Counted from the first letter of the stretch, positions 36,782 through 45,318 are shown. The stretch is 64,000 nucleotides of DNA from Aphodosoma sp045631465 (GCA_045631465.1 JAZQUV010000010.1:1-64000), one strand, 5' to 3'. Notes: generated from the sequence alone by a model not told the origin. A program made the numbers and translations.

Positions 36782-39400
36782 ATGACATCAAAAGAAATTC
36801 GTAAATCATTTCTCGATTTTTTTGCTTCTAAAGGCCATAAAATCGTTCCTTCTGCACCGATGGTCATCAAAGGTGACCCTACATTGATGTTTACCAATGC
36901 TGGTATGAATCAATTCAAAAACATTATTTTGGGTAACGACCCTATCAAATATCCACGTGTGGCAGACTCGCAAAAGTGTTTGCGCGTGAGCGGTAAACAT
37001 AACGACCTCGAAGAGGTGGGTCACGACACATACCACCACACTATGTTCGAAATGTTGGGCAACTGGTCGTTTGGCGATTATTTCAAAGCAGAGGCTATTG
37101 CTTGGGCTTGGGAATACCTTACCGAAGTGCTCAAACTCGACAAAGACCGCCTTTATGTTACTGTGTTCGAAGGTTCTGCAGCCGAAGGTCTCGACCGCGA
37201 TAACGAAGCAGCAGGCATTTGGGCAAAATATATTGCAGAAGACCGTATCATCAACGGTAACAAAAAAGATAACTTCTGGGAAATGGGCGATACAGGTCCT
37301 TGTGGTCCTTGCTCAGAAATTCATATCGACTTGCGTTCGGATGCAGAGCGCGCTCAAGTCAATGGTCGCGACCTCGTCAATGGCGACCACCCACAAGTGA
37401 TTGAGATTTGGAACAACGTGTTTATGCAATACAACCGCAAAGCCGATGGTTCGCTCGAGCCACTTCCTAACAAAGTAATCGACACTGGTATGGGCTTTGA
37501 GCGTCTTTGCGTGGCAGTGCAAGGCAAAACATCGAACTACGACACAGACGTGTTCCAACCATTGTTGAAAGCCGTAGGCGAAATCTGTGGCACAGAGTAT
37601 GCTAAAGATGCAAAAGTAGATGTTGCTATGCGCGTAGTGGCTGACCACATTCGTACTATCGCATTTGCTATCACCGATGGTCAATTGCCATCTAACGCAA
37701 AAGCTGGTTATGTGATTCGTCGTATCCTTCGTCGTGCAGTGCGCTATGGCTACACATTCCTCGGTCAACGCCAAGCATTTATGTATAAATTAATCCCTGC
37801 GCTTATCGACAATATGGGCGAGGCTTATCCTGAACTTGGAGCACAACAAACTCTTATCGAGAAAGTTATCAAAGAGGAAGAAGATTCATTCCTCCGTACT
37901 CTCGAAACAGGTATTCGCCTTCTTGACCGTGTGATGGCTGAAACTAAAGCGGCAGGTAAAACTGAAATCAGTGGTGTAGATGCCTTCACATTGTATGATA
38001 CTTACGGATTCCCTCTCGACCTTACTGAGTTGATTCTCAAAGAGAATGCTCTTACTCTCAATATCGACGACTTCAATGCCGAGATGCAAAAACAAAAAGA
38101 CCGTGCACGTAACGCTGCTGCAGTAGAAACTGGCGACTGGGTAGTGGTGCGCGAAGGCGATATCGAGTTCGTTGGTTACGACCAAACTCAATGCGACACT
38201 CAAATTCTTCGCTATCGTCGTCTTGTTCAAAAGAATAAAGAGTACTATCAAGTGGTTCTCTCTTGCACTCCTTTCTATGCCGAAATGGGTGGTCAAGTGG
38301 GCGACTCTGGTTGGTTGATTACCGAAGACGGCAACGGAGTAGAAATCCGTGACACAAAACGCGAAAACAACCTCCCTGTTCATATTATGAGCAAATTGCC
38401 AGAAGATGTAACTTGCAACTTCTTGGCTAAAATCAATACAGAAAAACGTGCTGCTGCTGAGGCTAACCATACAGCAACTCACTTACTTCACAAAGCATTG
38501 CGCGACCTTCTTGGTACTCACGTAGAGCAAAAAGGTTCTTACGTTTCGCCTGAGGTTTTGCGTTTCGACTTCTCTCACTTCCAAAAAGTTACACCAGAAG
38601 AGATTCGCAAAGTAGAGCACGCGGTTAATAAACTTATCCGTCAAAACATCGCACTTGACGAGCATCGCGACCTTCCAATCGAAGAGGCTAAGGCTATGGG
38701 TGCTATGGCGTTGTTTGGTGAAAAATATGGCGACTCAGTGCGCGTAATCCGTTATGGCGATTCTATCGAACTTTGTGGTGGTACTCACGCACAATCAACA
38801 GGTAACATCGGTCTTTTCCGTATTATCTCCGAAAGTTCAATCGCCGCTGGTGTGCGTCGTATCGAGGCTGTAACTGCCGAGTATGCCGAACATCTTGTAG
38901 ATGAAATGCAAGACCACCAAAACTCTATTAAAGAGTTGCTTAATAATACACCTGACGTATTGACTGCAATTAAGAAGAACCTCGAAGAGAGTGCCGACCT
39001 TCGTAAGAAAGTCGAAAACTTCATGCAAGAGCGTGCTATGATGTTGCGCGATTCGTTGTTGCAACGTGCTGAAGAGATTGGCGATATCAAAGTTATCCGT
39101 CACATCTCTAACGAAAATCCTGAAACTAACAAGATTATTGTTCCATTCTTCCGTGGCAAATTTGCCGACGTTAAGTTCATGTATGTAGCAGGTAACGTAT
39201 TCGAAGGCAAACCATCGCTCACTATCTTCTTCAGTCAACCTATGGTCGATGCTGGTTTCAATGCAGGCAAACTCATCCGCGAAGCAGCCAAATTCATCCA
39301 AGGTGGCGGTGGCGGACAAGCCTTCATGGCAACAGCCGGCGGCAAAAACCCAGACGGCATGGACGAAGCAATCAACTACGTAATCGAAGCAATTAAATAA
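36782..39400 (+). CDS. alaS: Alanyl-tRNA synthetase
   Basis: 872 residues, full length. The N-terminal class II core starts TSKEIRKSFLDFFASKGHKI with motif 'TLMFTNAGMNQFKN' and NFWEMGDTGPCGPCSEIH. The editing domain has the HxxxH zinc motif NHTATHLLH and a later Cys/His pair in LCGGTHAQSTGNIG. The C-terminal oligomerisation and C-Ala region ends GGGGGQAFMATAGGKNPDG. It charges tRNA-Ala and clears Ser/Gly mischarges. It has its own promoter, a leader and a terminator at 39504-39527. Confidence 0.99.
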   Translation: MTSKEIRKSFLDFFASKGHKIVPSAPMVIKGDPTLMFTNAGMNQFKNIILGNDPIKYPRVADSQKCLRVSGKHNDLEEVGHDTYHHTMFEMLGNWSFGDYFKAEAIAWAWEYLTEVLKLDKDRLYVTVFEGSAAEGLDRDNEAAGIWAKYIAEDRIINGNKKDNFWEMGDTGPCGPCSEIHIDLRSDAERAQVNGRDLVNGDHPQVIEIWNNVFMQYNRKADGSLEPLPNKVIDTGMGFERLCVAVQGKTSNYDTDVFQPLLKAVGEICGTEYAKDAKVDVAMRVVADHIRTIAFAITDGQLPSNAKAGYVIRRILRRAVRYGYTFLGQRQAFMYKLIPALIDNMGEAYPELGAQQTLIEKVIKEEEDSFLRTLETGIRLLDRVMAETKAAGKTEISGVDAFTLYDTYGFPLDLTELILKENALTLNIDDFNAEMQKQKDRARNAAAVETGDWVVVREGDIEFVGYDQTQCDTQILRYRRLVQKNKEYYQVVLSCTPFYAEMGGQVGDSGWLITEDGNGVEIRDTKRENNLPVHIMSKLPEDVTCNFLAKINTEKRAAAEANHTATHLLHKALRDLLGTHVEQKGSYVSPEVLRFDFSHFQKVTPEEIRKVEHAVNKLIRQNIALDEHRDLPIEEAKAMGAMALFGEKYGDSVRVIRYGDSIELCGGTHAQSTGNIGLFRIISESSIAAGVRRIEAVTAEYAEHLVDEMQDHQNSIKELLNNTPDVLTAIKKNLEESADLRKKVENFMQERAMMLRDSLLQRAEEIGDIKVIRHISNENPETNKIIVPFFRGKFADVKFMYVAGNVFEGKPSLTIFFSQPMVDAGFNAGKLIREAAKFIQGGGGGQAFMATAGGKNPDGMDEAINYVIEAIK

Positions 39401-39422
39401 TACGTATTTATTAAATAATGTA

Positions 39423-39534
39423 GGGACGCACGGCTCGTGCGTCCGCTCAATCGCAAGATTGAAATAATATACAGTGGACATGCGGCATGCGTGTCCAAAA
39501 TGTAGAGACGCAATACATTGCGTCTCTTTTTTTA
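39423..39534 (+). terminator. Hairpin cluster after alaS, ending in a terminator
   Basis: Three dyads follow the stop codon: ggacgcacg/cgtgcgtcc (39423-39443), tggacatgc/gcgtgtcca-like (39474-39496) and agagacgcaat/attgcgtctct (39504-39514/39517-39527). The last has a T run and is the likely alaS terminator. Its stem is the same family as the dnaK terminator stem. Confidence 0.75.
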
Positions 39535-39545
39535 TAATAAAACAT

Positions 39546-39576
39546 TTGGAACTTTCGAAAATAATTCTTACCTTTG
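39546..39576 (+). promoter_or_regulatory. Promoter of candidate ncRNA 1
   Basis: TTG (39546-39548), exactly 20 nt, then TACCTTTG (39569-39576). No credible open frame follows for more than 370 bp. Confidence 0.8.
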
Positions 39577-39580
39577 TATC

Positions 39581-39900
39581 GTGAACCCACGCCAAGGGAT
39601 TATGTCTATTTTTTGAGGGTGGGTTTACGGACATATTACATATATAGGCGTTTATCGACGCTTTGTTCTGACGATTCGAAACTTCGCAACTTTCATAATC
39701 ATATTCGGAACTTAGCAACGTTAGATGTCCTGCAGGGGTGTTTTGTAACATGCCTTGTAGAGTCGTAATTTATTGCGTCTCTCGTGGTGCATAGATATAC
39801 ATACATTTCGGCGTGGGCTTCGCGTTGTTGTTCTAATATGATGGGCAATGCGAAGGCCTCGAATCGTGGAACGACAATAGTCGAATTCCACGTTTTTTTT
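39581..39900 (+). ncRNA. Candidate structured small RNA 1 (about 320 nt)
   Basis: This is a non-coding transcription unit bounded by a consensus promoter and a strong terminator (CGTGGAA 39865-39871 with TTCCACG 39886-39892, then eight T's). Helices I can draw: 39581-39590 with 39619-39628; GGACAT 39629-39634 with ATGTCC 39725-39730, directly abutting the first helix; AGG..TGTT with AACA..CCT at 39734-39755; AGAG...TCTCT at 39759-39782; GGCTTCGC 39816-39823 with GCGAAGgCC 39850-39858. A 17-nt imperfect direct repeat (ATTCGAAACTTCGCAAC / ATTCGGAACTTAGCAAC) lies within the second helix near 39674 and 39703. It lacks RNase P and tmRNA landmarks. I do not recognise the family. Confidence 0.65.
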
Positions 39901-39949
39901 GTATCTATATGTAAACAAATTAAATATTAACCTTAAAATGAACTGAGTT

Positions 39950-40897
39950 ATGAAACGAACATTAATTTCTTTACTGTATCTTTTTATGATACATTTGTGC
40001 ATTTATGCCAATTCAACAGCAAAAAAACCAACTATTATGGTTATACCTAGTGACCATTGGTGTACAAGTAGATATTTTACTAAAGTAATGGACAATCAAG
40101 GTAAAAAGGTAACCATTAATGATTATGAAACAGCATTTCGTGAAGATGCCGAATTATATAGTGTTACAGCAAAGATTGGTGAAATTATGGCAGCGAATGG
40201 CTATCCGGTAAAAGACTATATGCAAGAATACAAGTCTTTAATGGATGAACAAACAGAGGAAGAAGTAACTATGAGTAGTAGTGGATCTGCATTAGTAGAA
40301 TCCCCTTTAGATATGTTGCGCCGTCGTGTTAAATATGATATAGAATTACGTGTCGATTGGACTATTAATAAAGAGGCTAAAGGTCGTTCTATTTCGGTAA
40401 ATATTGCTGCTATTGATACATATTCCAACAAACAAGTAGCAGCCTCAAATGGAACTTGTGAAGCTACAGACGATATTGTGGCGCGTCTAATTGAAAAAGC
40501 ACTTCAAGAACAAATGAATAATTTTGAATTACAATTAAATAGACACTTTGAAGACATCCAAAATAATGGCCGTGAAATTACACTCCAAATTCGTTGCTGG
40601 GACTCAAGTGATATAACTTTAGAGGAAGAAAATGCAGATGGAGTTGAACTTATCGATGTGATTGCAGAGTGGATAGAAAATAATACTGTTAAAGGCGTAT
40701 ATAATCTTGCTAGCAACACTGAGAGCCGAGCTAAATTCGAACAAGTTCGCATACCTATGTTTAACGATAAAGGCCGAGCAATGGATGCGCGTATGTTTGC
40801 TAATCAATTACGCAAATATTTGCGAGAGCAATCAATTGAGTGTAAAGTTATGAACAAAGGTTTAGGAGAAGCTGTAATTGTTATAGGTGAAAAATAA
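39950..40897 (+). CDS. Secreted protein of unknown function, DUF6175-like
   Basis: 315 residues with a signal peptide (MKRTLISLLYLFMIHLCIYA). The mature start KKPTIMVIPSDHWCTSRYF resembles the DUF6175 family of Bacteroidetes; this is from memory and only moderately sure. The middle (VKYDIELRVDWTINKEAKG, SVNIAAIDTYSNKQVAAS) reads like a lipoprotein/assembly-factor fold with a later repeat of the same type (EQVRIPMFNDKGRAMDARMF). It is the first gene of a five-gene AT-rich operon; the next start overlaps its stop by one base. No enzyme motif is visible. Confidence 0.8.
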   Translation: MKRTLISLLYLFMIHLCIYANSTAKKPTIMVIPSDHWCTSRYFTKVMDNQGKKVTINDYETAFREDAELYSVTAKIGEIMAANGYPVKDYMQEYKSLMDEQTEEEVTMSSSGSALVESPLDMLRRRVKYDIELRVDWTINKEAKGRSISVNIAAIDTYSNKQVAASNGTCEATDDIVARLIEKALQEQMNNFELQLNRHFEDIQNNGREITLQIRCWDSSDITLEEENADGVELIDVIAEWIENNTVKGVYNLASNTESRAKFEQVRIPMFNDKGRAMDARMFANQLRKYLREQSIECKVMNKGLGEAVIVIGEK

Positions 40898-41892
40898 TGG
40901 AGGATTTTAATATAAAAAAAATTATTTTTACTTGTCTTTTGAGTGTATTTTGTTTTACTATCTTAGCACAAGATAATGCAGGTCTTGTGTCAATCAGTGC
41001 AGTACAACCTACGTACGAAAACATTCCTGATATTGCACGTGCAAATTTAGAATCCAAAATGCAACGTATCATCTCTAATTGTGGATTAGCAAGTAGCGCT
41101 GCCGATCGTTTTATTATGACCGCACGTGTGGATATTACCGAAAAAGAGATTAATACAGTAGGGATGATTGTACAACGCATGGAGATTACCTTTATCGTAG
41201 GCGATGTACAAGAAGAAAAAGTGTATGGTACAACCACTATTCAATCTATGGGTGTTGGAGAAACTGAAGCAAAATGTTTTATTAATGCATTTCAATCTAT
41301 CAAGCCGAATCATCCTACATTGAAAGAGTTTATCAATAAAATGAAGGATGATATTGTATCATATTATTCAAATAATTGTCAATTTATTATCCAAGATGCA
41401 GACCGTATGGTTGGTTTACAACAATATGGTGAAGCAATTGCTACATTAATAACTGTACCTCGAGTTTGTGCTGATTGTTATGCTATGTGTCAAGCAAAAG
41501 CAATTGAAATTTTCAATATGCAAATTGAATTTGAGGGCAAACAATTGATTCAAGATGCACGCAGTGCGTGGTTAGTTAAACGCGATTATGATTGTGCAAC
41601 TAAGGCATTAGATATCTTGGCAAAAGTAAATCCTACTGCGGAATGTCAAGTGGAGGCAAATGCACTAATCCAAGATATAAATAAACAATTGCGTAAGATA
41701 GAAGCGGCAGAAGCAGCGGCAGCTAAAGCACGTTGGGAATTTAAGGTAAAGCAATATGAGGATAAATATGCTTTAGATGTACAAAAACAAGCAGACAAAG
41801 CCGCTATTTTAAATACATTTGCCAATCGTTTTGGTAAAATTGATATTGGAATCAAAAAAGAAAAAGCATTTAAATTTGGTTCTCTAAAATAA
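40897..41892 (+). CDS. Secreted protein of unknown function (331 aa), operon gene 2
   Basis: The ATG at 40897 overlaps the previous stop by one base, so translation is probably coupled. MEDFNIKKIIFTCLLSVFCFTILAQ is a signal peptide with a longer polar start. The N-terminal half (ISAVQPTYENIPDIARANLESKMQ, ADRFIMTARVDITEKEI) has a secreted alpha/beta look. The C-terminal half is helical, with a Cys cluster (VCADCYAMC), repeated helix pairs reminiscent of TPRs (YGEAIATLITVP, YDCATKALDILAKV), and an Ala/Lys/Glu-rich coiled stretch. I do not recognise a family. Confidence 0.8.
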   Translation: MEDFNIKKIIFTCLLSVFCFTILAQDNAGLVSISAVQPTYENIPDIARANLESKMQRIISNCGLASSAADRFIMTARVDITEKEINTVGMIVQRMEITFIVGDVQEEKVYGTTTIQSMGVGETEAKCFINAFQSIKPNHPTLKEFINKMKDDIVSYYSNNCQFIIQDADRMVGLQQYGEAIATLITVPRVCADCYAMCQAKAIEIFNMQIEFEGKQLIQDARSAWLVKRDYDCATKALDILAKVNPTAECQVEANALIQDINKQLRKIEAAEAAAAKARWEFKVKQYEDKYALDVQKQADKAAILNTFANRFGKIDIGIKKEKAFKFGSLK

Positions 41893-41928
41893 TAATTTTA
41901 TTTATATTCATTTTAATTTTTTATAACT

Positions 41929-43575
41929 ATGAAAAAAATGCTTTTTATATTAGTCCTTACGTTTATGGGAGTAAATTTATCCGCACAAGGTGTGGATGAT
42001 GTAACACTTGTTGTTTCTGGCGATGGTCCTACAAAAGAGCAAGCAACACATGTGGCTTTACGTAGCGCAGTAGAGCAAGCATATGGAGTTTTTGTTTCAG
42101 CCAATACGGAAATCCTTAATGATGAACTTGTTAAAGATGAGATTGCCACAGTAACTTCTGGCAATGTAAAGTCTTTTAAAGAATTAAATTCAAATATTTT
42201 ACCTAATGGTAACCATATGGTTGTACTACAGGCTGTTGTATCTACAAAACAATTGGCGGCATATGCACAAAGTAAAGGCGCAAGTTGCGAATTCGCCGGC
42301 GCAACTTTTAAGGCTAATCTTATGTTGATTGAGTTAAACCGACTAAACACGGAAAAAGCATTTGAAAATATGCTTACACAATTGAAAGCATTTGCGCCCT
42401 ATTTGTATGATAGAAAATTGTCTATTGGCACTCCTGATGTATATGGCAATATTAAATTTTATATAGATTACTATATGAATGATGCTGTTTGGGCATGTCG
42501 AGATATTGTTATGTCTACTTGTTCGGCATTGAATATATCAGCAGAAGAACTCCAAAACTTAAAAAAGATGAATGCTAAAGTTTATGAGCATTCTATTAAA
42601 TATGATAAAATAACATTTTCTCTTGGTTCTTGGTTAAAATCTGATTATCCAGAAACTATATCATATAACTTTTATTCTCCATTTCCAAATATAGTGAAAA
42701 TATTTGAATTTAGCAATAGACTATACATAACAGATAATCTAAATGATTTTTATAGTATAATTCCTCTAAGAGACGGTACTTATGGTTATTATTCTTTTTT
42801 TGATTATCCCTCTTTTTGTAGTTTTCAAAATGGAGAATCTGAAAACACTATTAAGAAGGATATCTTTAAGAAATGGGGTTTAGATTATAATGTTAACGGA
42901 GAGGTATATCTAAAAGAAAATTATAACTCTATGGGGTCTGATTTTTTTGTTTGTAATATGTTTACTTCTATCATTCCACCTAAAAAAGAAAATATATCGT
43001 TACCTACTTGTAAAACAAGATTCTCTTATAGTATAAGAGTAAGAATAGATCCTGAACGTTTAGGTAAAATATCTAATTTTGAATTAAAACAAATCCCTGA
43101 CAATATGAATTTTGTTGATTTGATAGATGACAATTTAAAAAACTTAGGATTAAAAAAACCTGAATATGTAGCATTAAAGAGATCAGGGGATTATGTTAAT
43201 CTTCCTAAAAGTACAGATAATAAACCTATTATATTAATTTCAGATGACATTTTTTATAATGACAATTTACTTTATCTTTATGAAATGGTTGGCAAATATA
43301 AAGATAAAGTTCATATCTTTTTTGCATCCGACGAAAAGCTATTTATAGCTTGGGCATGCTATAAATATGGGGATTATAAAACATATAGAGCTAAAAATCC
43401 GTATAATCCTTATGTTTCTGATGATAAATCTAATAAAGGAGTTATTCTTTTTCTTAGAAATGGAAAGGTTGTAGATGATTTATGGTTGGAACTAGAACAA
43501 AGTATGTGGGGCAACGGAGATTCCCAAAAAAACAGAACCGCATTTACAAACTTTATGCAGAAGTTACTTCCGTAA
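41929..43575 (+). CDS. Secreted protein with FlgT-N/LPP20-like N terminus (548 aa)
   Basis: Signal peptide MKKMLFILVLTFMGVNLSAQ. Residues ~22-125 (TLVVSGDGPTKEQATHVALR, SAVEQAYGVFVSANTEI, VTSGNVKSFKEL) follow the pattern of the FlgT N-terminal/LPP20-like fold found in envelope assembly proteins. Residues ~130-380 are unfamiliar and Tyr/Asn-rich. The last ~110 residues (KPIILISDDIFYNDNLLYLYEMVGK, GVILFLRNGKVVDD) look like an alpha/beta domain. The second half is more AT-rich than the first, which could mean a mosaic origin. It is gene 3 of the operon, 36 nt after gene 2. Function unknown. Confidence 0.78.
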   Translation: MKKMLFILVLTFMGVNLSAQGVDDVTLVVSGDGPTKEQATHVALRSAVEQAYGVFVSANTEILNDELVKDEIATVTSGNVKSFKELNSNILPNGNHMVVLQAVVSTKQLAAYAQSKGASCEFAGATFKANLMLIELNRLNTEKAFENMLTQLKAFAPYLYDRKLSIGTPDVYGNIKFYIDYYMNDAVWACRDIVMSTCSALNISAEELQNLKKMNAKVYEHSIKYDKITFSLGSWLKSDYPETISYNFYSPFPNIVKIFEFSNRLYITDNLNDFYSIIPLRDGTYGYYSFFDYPSFCSFQNGESENTIKKDIFKKWGLDYNVNGEVYLKENYNSMGSDFFVCNMFTSIIPPKKENISLPTCKTRFSYSIRVRIDPERLGKISNFELKQIPDNMNFVDLIDDNLKNLGLKKPEYVALKRSGDYVNLPKSTDNKPIILISDDIFYNDNLLYLYEMVGKYKDKVHIFFASDEKLFIAWACYKYGDYKTYRAKNPYNPYVSDDKSNKGVILFLRNGKVVDDLWLELEQSMWGNGDSQKNRTAFTNFMQKLLP

Positions 43576-43601
43576 ATTTTAAAATTATAAATTTATAACA
43601 T

Positions 43602-44057
43602 ATGAAAAAAACAATTTTCTTATTAGCATTTATGCTTGTTCCAACTCTTTTTTTTGCACAAAGTTTTAACTCTGATAAGACAGCATTGACAAATTTTCTT
43701 ATTCGCATGTATAAACATGCTGCATTTGATGTTAAAGTTGTAGAAGATTATGAAAATCATTATTTGGTTTCTGCCGTAATACTTGATCCTTCTAAATATG
43801 GTGGAAGCGAAAGTACGATGTTACGCGTTGCAAGCGTAAAGGCTATATCGCAAGCAAGTCGCTATTTTAATGGTTCTAACATATCTGCTGATTTAGTTAT
43901 CACTACAAAAGAAGATGCGGATGGTAAAACCAATACTGAAATTATTGAAAAAATAAAAGAAAATACTATTGGTTATGTTAATCAACTTGAGCATTTAGGA
44001 AATTTTGATAACGAATCAGGACAAAAGGTATTCTTATATGTAAAACAATTAGATTAA
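43602..44057 (+). CDS. Small secreted protein of unknown function (151 aa), operon gene 4
   Basis: Signal peptide MKKTIFLLAFMLVPTLFFAQ. The mature part has a helix (DKTALTNFLIRMYKHAAF) followed by strands and a 'LRVASVKAISQASRYFNGS' helix. This order (variable strand, then a conserved Ala-rich helix) echoes the LPP20/FlgT-like domain of the preceding protein, so a shared fold is possible. It starts 26 nt after gene 3 and ends 8 nt before gene 5. No family recognised. Confidence 0.75.
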   Translation: MKKTIFLLAFMLVPTLFFAQSFNSDKTALTNFLIRMYKHAAFDVKVVEDYENHYLVSAVILDPSKYGGSESTMLRVASVKAISQASRYFNGSNISADLVITTKEDADGKTNTEIIEKIKENTIGYVNQLEHLGNFDNESGQKVFLYVKQLD

Positions 44058-44065
44058 GACTTTTC

Positions 44066-44524
44066 ATGAGGAAGAATGGTAAAGATAAAATCAAACTTAA
44101 ACTTAAAGTAAAAAAGTTTGATAAACGATTTACAGATAGATATGTAGAAAGTGAACATCTTGTAGCTTTGCAAAATAGTGTTATATCGAAACTTTCTGGT
44201 TGGAAGGATAATGACGATATTTCAGAGGAAACTTTAAATTTGTTAGTAAAAGTTACGAATAAAGAAAAGGATAGGGGAAAATCTATTTACAGACGAGCGG
44301 TAGGTTATACTGTTAAAGATTTCATAGCAGGAGATATTATGTTAGGGTATCGAAGTATGAAGCAGTTGAATGTAAAAGAAGATTCTTATATAGAGATAGA
44401 ATCGGCAAGATGGTATTGTTATTTATGGTATCATGCAGAAGCTTCTATCAGATATTCATTCCGATTTGCGGTTATAGTTGCAATAGTATCTATTGTTTTA
44501 AGTGTAATTGGCTTGTTTATTTGA
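44066..44524 (+). CDS. Tail-anchored membrane protein of unknown function (152 aa), operon gene 5
   Basis: No signal peptide. The N terminus is very basic (MRKNGKDKIKLKLKVKKFDKR), the middle is soluble (VKDFIAGDIMLGYRSMKQL, YCYLWYHAEASIRYSF), and the last ~25 residues are one membrane segment (FAVIVAIVSIVLSVIGLFI). It would sit in the inner membrane with its bulk in the cytoplasm, in contrast to the secreted products of the other four genes. It could link them to the cell interior, but that is inference. It ends just before the operon terminator. Confidence 0.72.
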   Translation: MRKNGKDKIKLKLKVKKFDKRFTDRYVESEHLVALQNSVISKLSGWKDNDDISEETLNLLVKVTNKEKDRGKSIYRRAVGYTVKDFIAGDIMLGYRSMKQLNVKEDSYIEIESARWYCYLWYHAEASIRYSFRFAVIVAIVSIVLSVIGLFI

Positions 44525-44538
44525 ATATTTGTCCAAAA

Positions 44539-44577
44539 ATAGGCTGACTATTGATAGATTGTCAGCCTATTTTTTTA
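44539..44577 (+). terminator. Terminator of the five-gene operon
   Basis: Perfect arms ataggctgac (44539-44548) and gtcagcctat (44561-44570) with a T7 run, 14 nt past the stop codon. Confidence 0.9.
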
Positions 44578-44580
44578 TTA

Positions 44581-44990
44581 TAACATCAAGATAGGTACAC
44601 TCAAACCCAACAGCAAGGTGCAAGCAACCTATGCCGAAGAAAACAGTCATCATTACACTCTCCATTTGCAGCATTTGCAAACTTTATAAATGCGAGTTGA
44701 ATAGTCTCTTTCCCTAAAATAGTAGACAGATATCTTATCCTTTTACTGAAAAAATAGACAACTTTGCAACTTGCAAAGTTGCAAAGTTCCCAAATCTAAC
44801 TAATTATCAGTGGTTTAAGTGATTTTCTGATTGTGAACTTTCTGTCTCTTTTTCTTGTGTATCTAGCTGAATAACAGTAATTTAATTGCAACTTTGCAAA
44901 CTTTGCGAACTTTGCAAGTCCCTATTTTCCTAAATTTGTTGACATAGAGCCTAAAATTATAGACATTTTCTTGTTTATGCGAAAAAAAAG
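44581..44990. other. Gene-free stretch with aactttgca repeats
   Basis: About 400 bp. Two clusters of the nonamer aactttgca and its inverse occur at about 44758-44790 (an aactttgcaa/ttgcaaagtt dyad) and 44888-44920 (three near-consecutive copies). A short open stretch (44588-44689, reading KIGTLKPNSKVQATYA...) could be the end of a lost gene, but nothing upstream supports it. Confidence 0.5.
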
Positions 44991-45001
44991 TTGTACCTTT
45001 G
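44971..45001 (+). promoter_or_regulatory. Promoter of the ATPase pseudogene
   Basis: TTG (44971-44973), exactly 20 nt, then TACCTTTG (44994-45001). It appears intact although the gene behind it is broken. Confidence 0.78.
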
Positions 45002-45041
45002 TACCATAATTTTATTGAAAATATTAAATTTGATTTACAAA

Positions 45042-45084
45042 TTACATTGAAAATCGTAAAATTGGTTTAAGATTTTCAATGTAA
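45042..45084. repeat. Inverted repeat in the leader of the ATPase pseudogene
   Basis: ttacattgaaaatc (45042-45055) and gattttcaatgtaa (45071-45084) are a perfect 14-bp inverted repeat with a 15-nt spacer, between promoter and ATG. It may be an operator or an RNA hairpin. Confidence 0.85.
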
Positions 45085-45104
45085 ATTATACGATAGAATA
45101 TTTT

Positions 45105-45318
45105 ATGATAAGACGTTATTTTCAGTTAATCAATGAATTAGATACTTCTATATTCCTATTGGGGGCAAGACAAACTGGTAAAAGTACTATTTTGCGTCAA
45201 CAATTAAGTGATGTTAGATAAAATAACTCGGAAAATTGATGATATAGATGCCATTTATCTGCGTGATTTTTTGCGTATGTTGTGGAATGGCGTCCTACAA
45301 ATCGGCCACCTATTCTAA
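45105..45318 (+). pseudogene. Remnant of an AAA/DUF4143 ATPase (large internal deletion plus frameshift)
   Basis: The ATG at 45105 opens a 38-codon frame whose product (RRYFQLINELDTSIFLLGAR, then QTGKSTILR with Walker A GARQTGKST) is the start of an AAA_14/DUF4143 ATPase. It stops at 45221. An overlapping frame, 45211-45318, ends in AIYLRDFLRMLWNGVLQIG, which resembles the C terminus of the same family. About 300 residues between the two are missing. Promoter and terminator are both preserved. An intact ATPase of the same family begins 190 bp downstream. Confidence 0.65.

Noticed and set aside
39581..39900. tmRNA or RNase P RNA
   Set aside because: No tag-peptide frame, no tRNA-like end and no GAGGAAAGUCC or ACAGAA-type core; only promoter, helices and terminator are seen.
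44588..44689. Short open stretch reading KIGTLKPNSKVQATYA
   Set aside because: It lacks a start codon and a promoter, and lies just after an operon terminator. It may be a gene remnant, but evidence is too thin.
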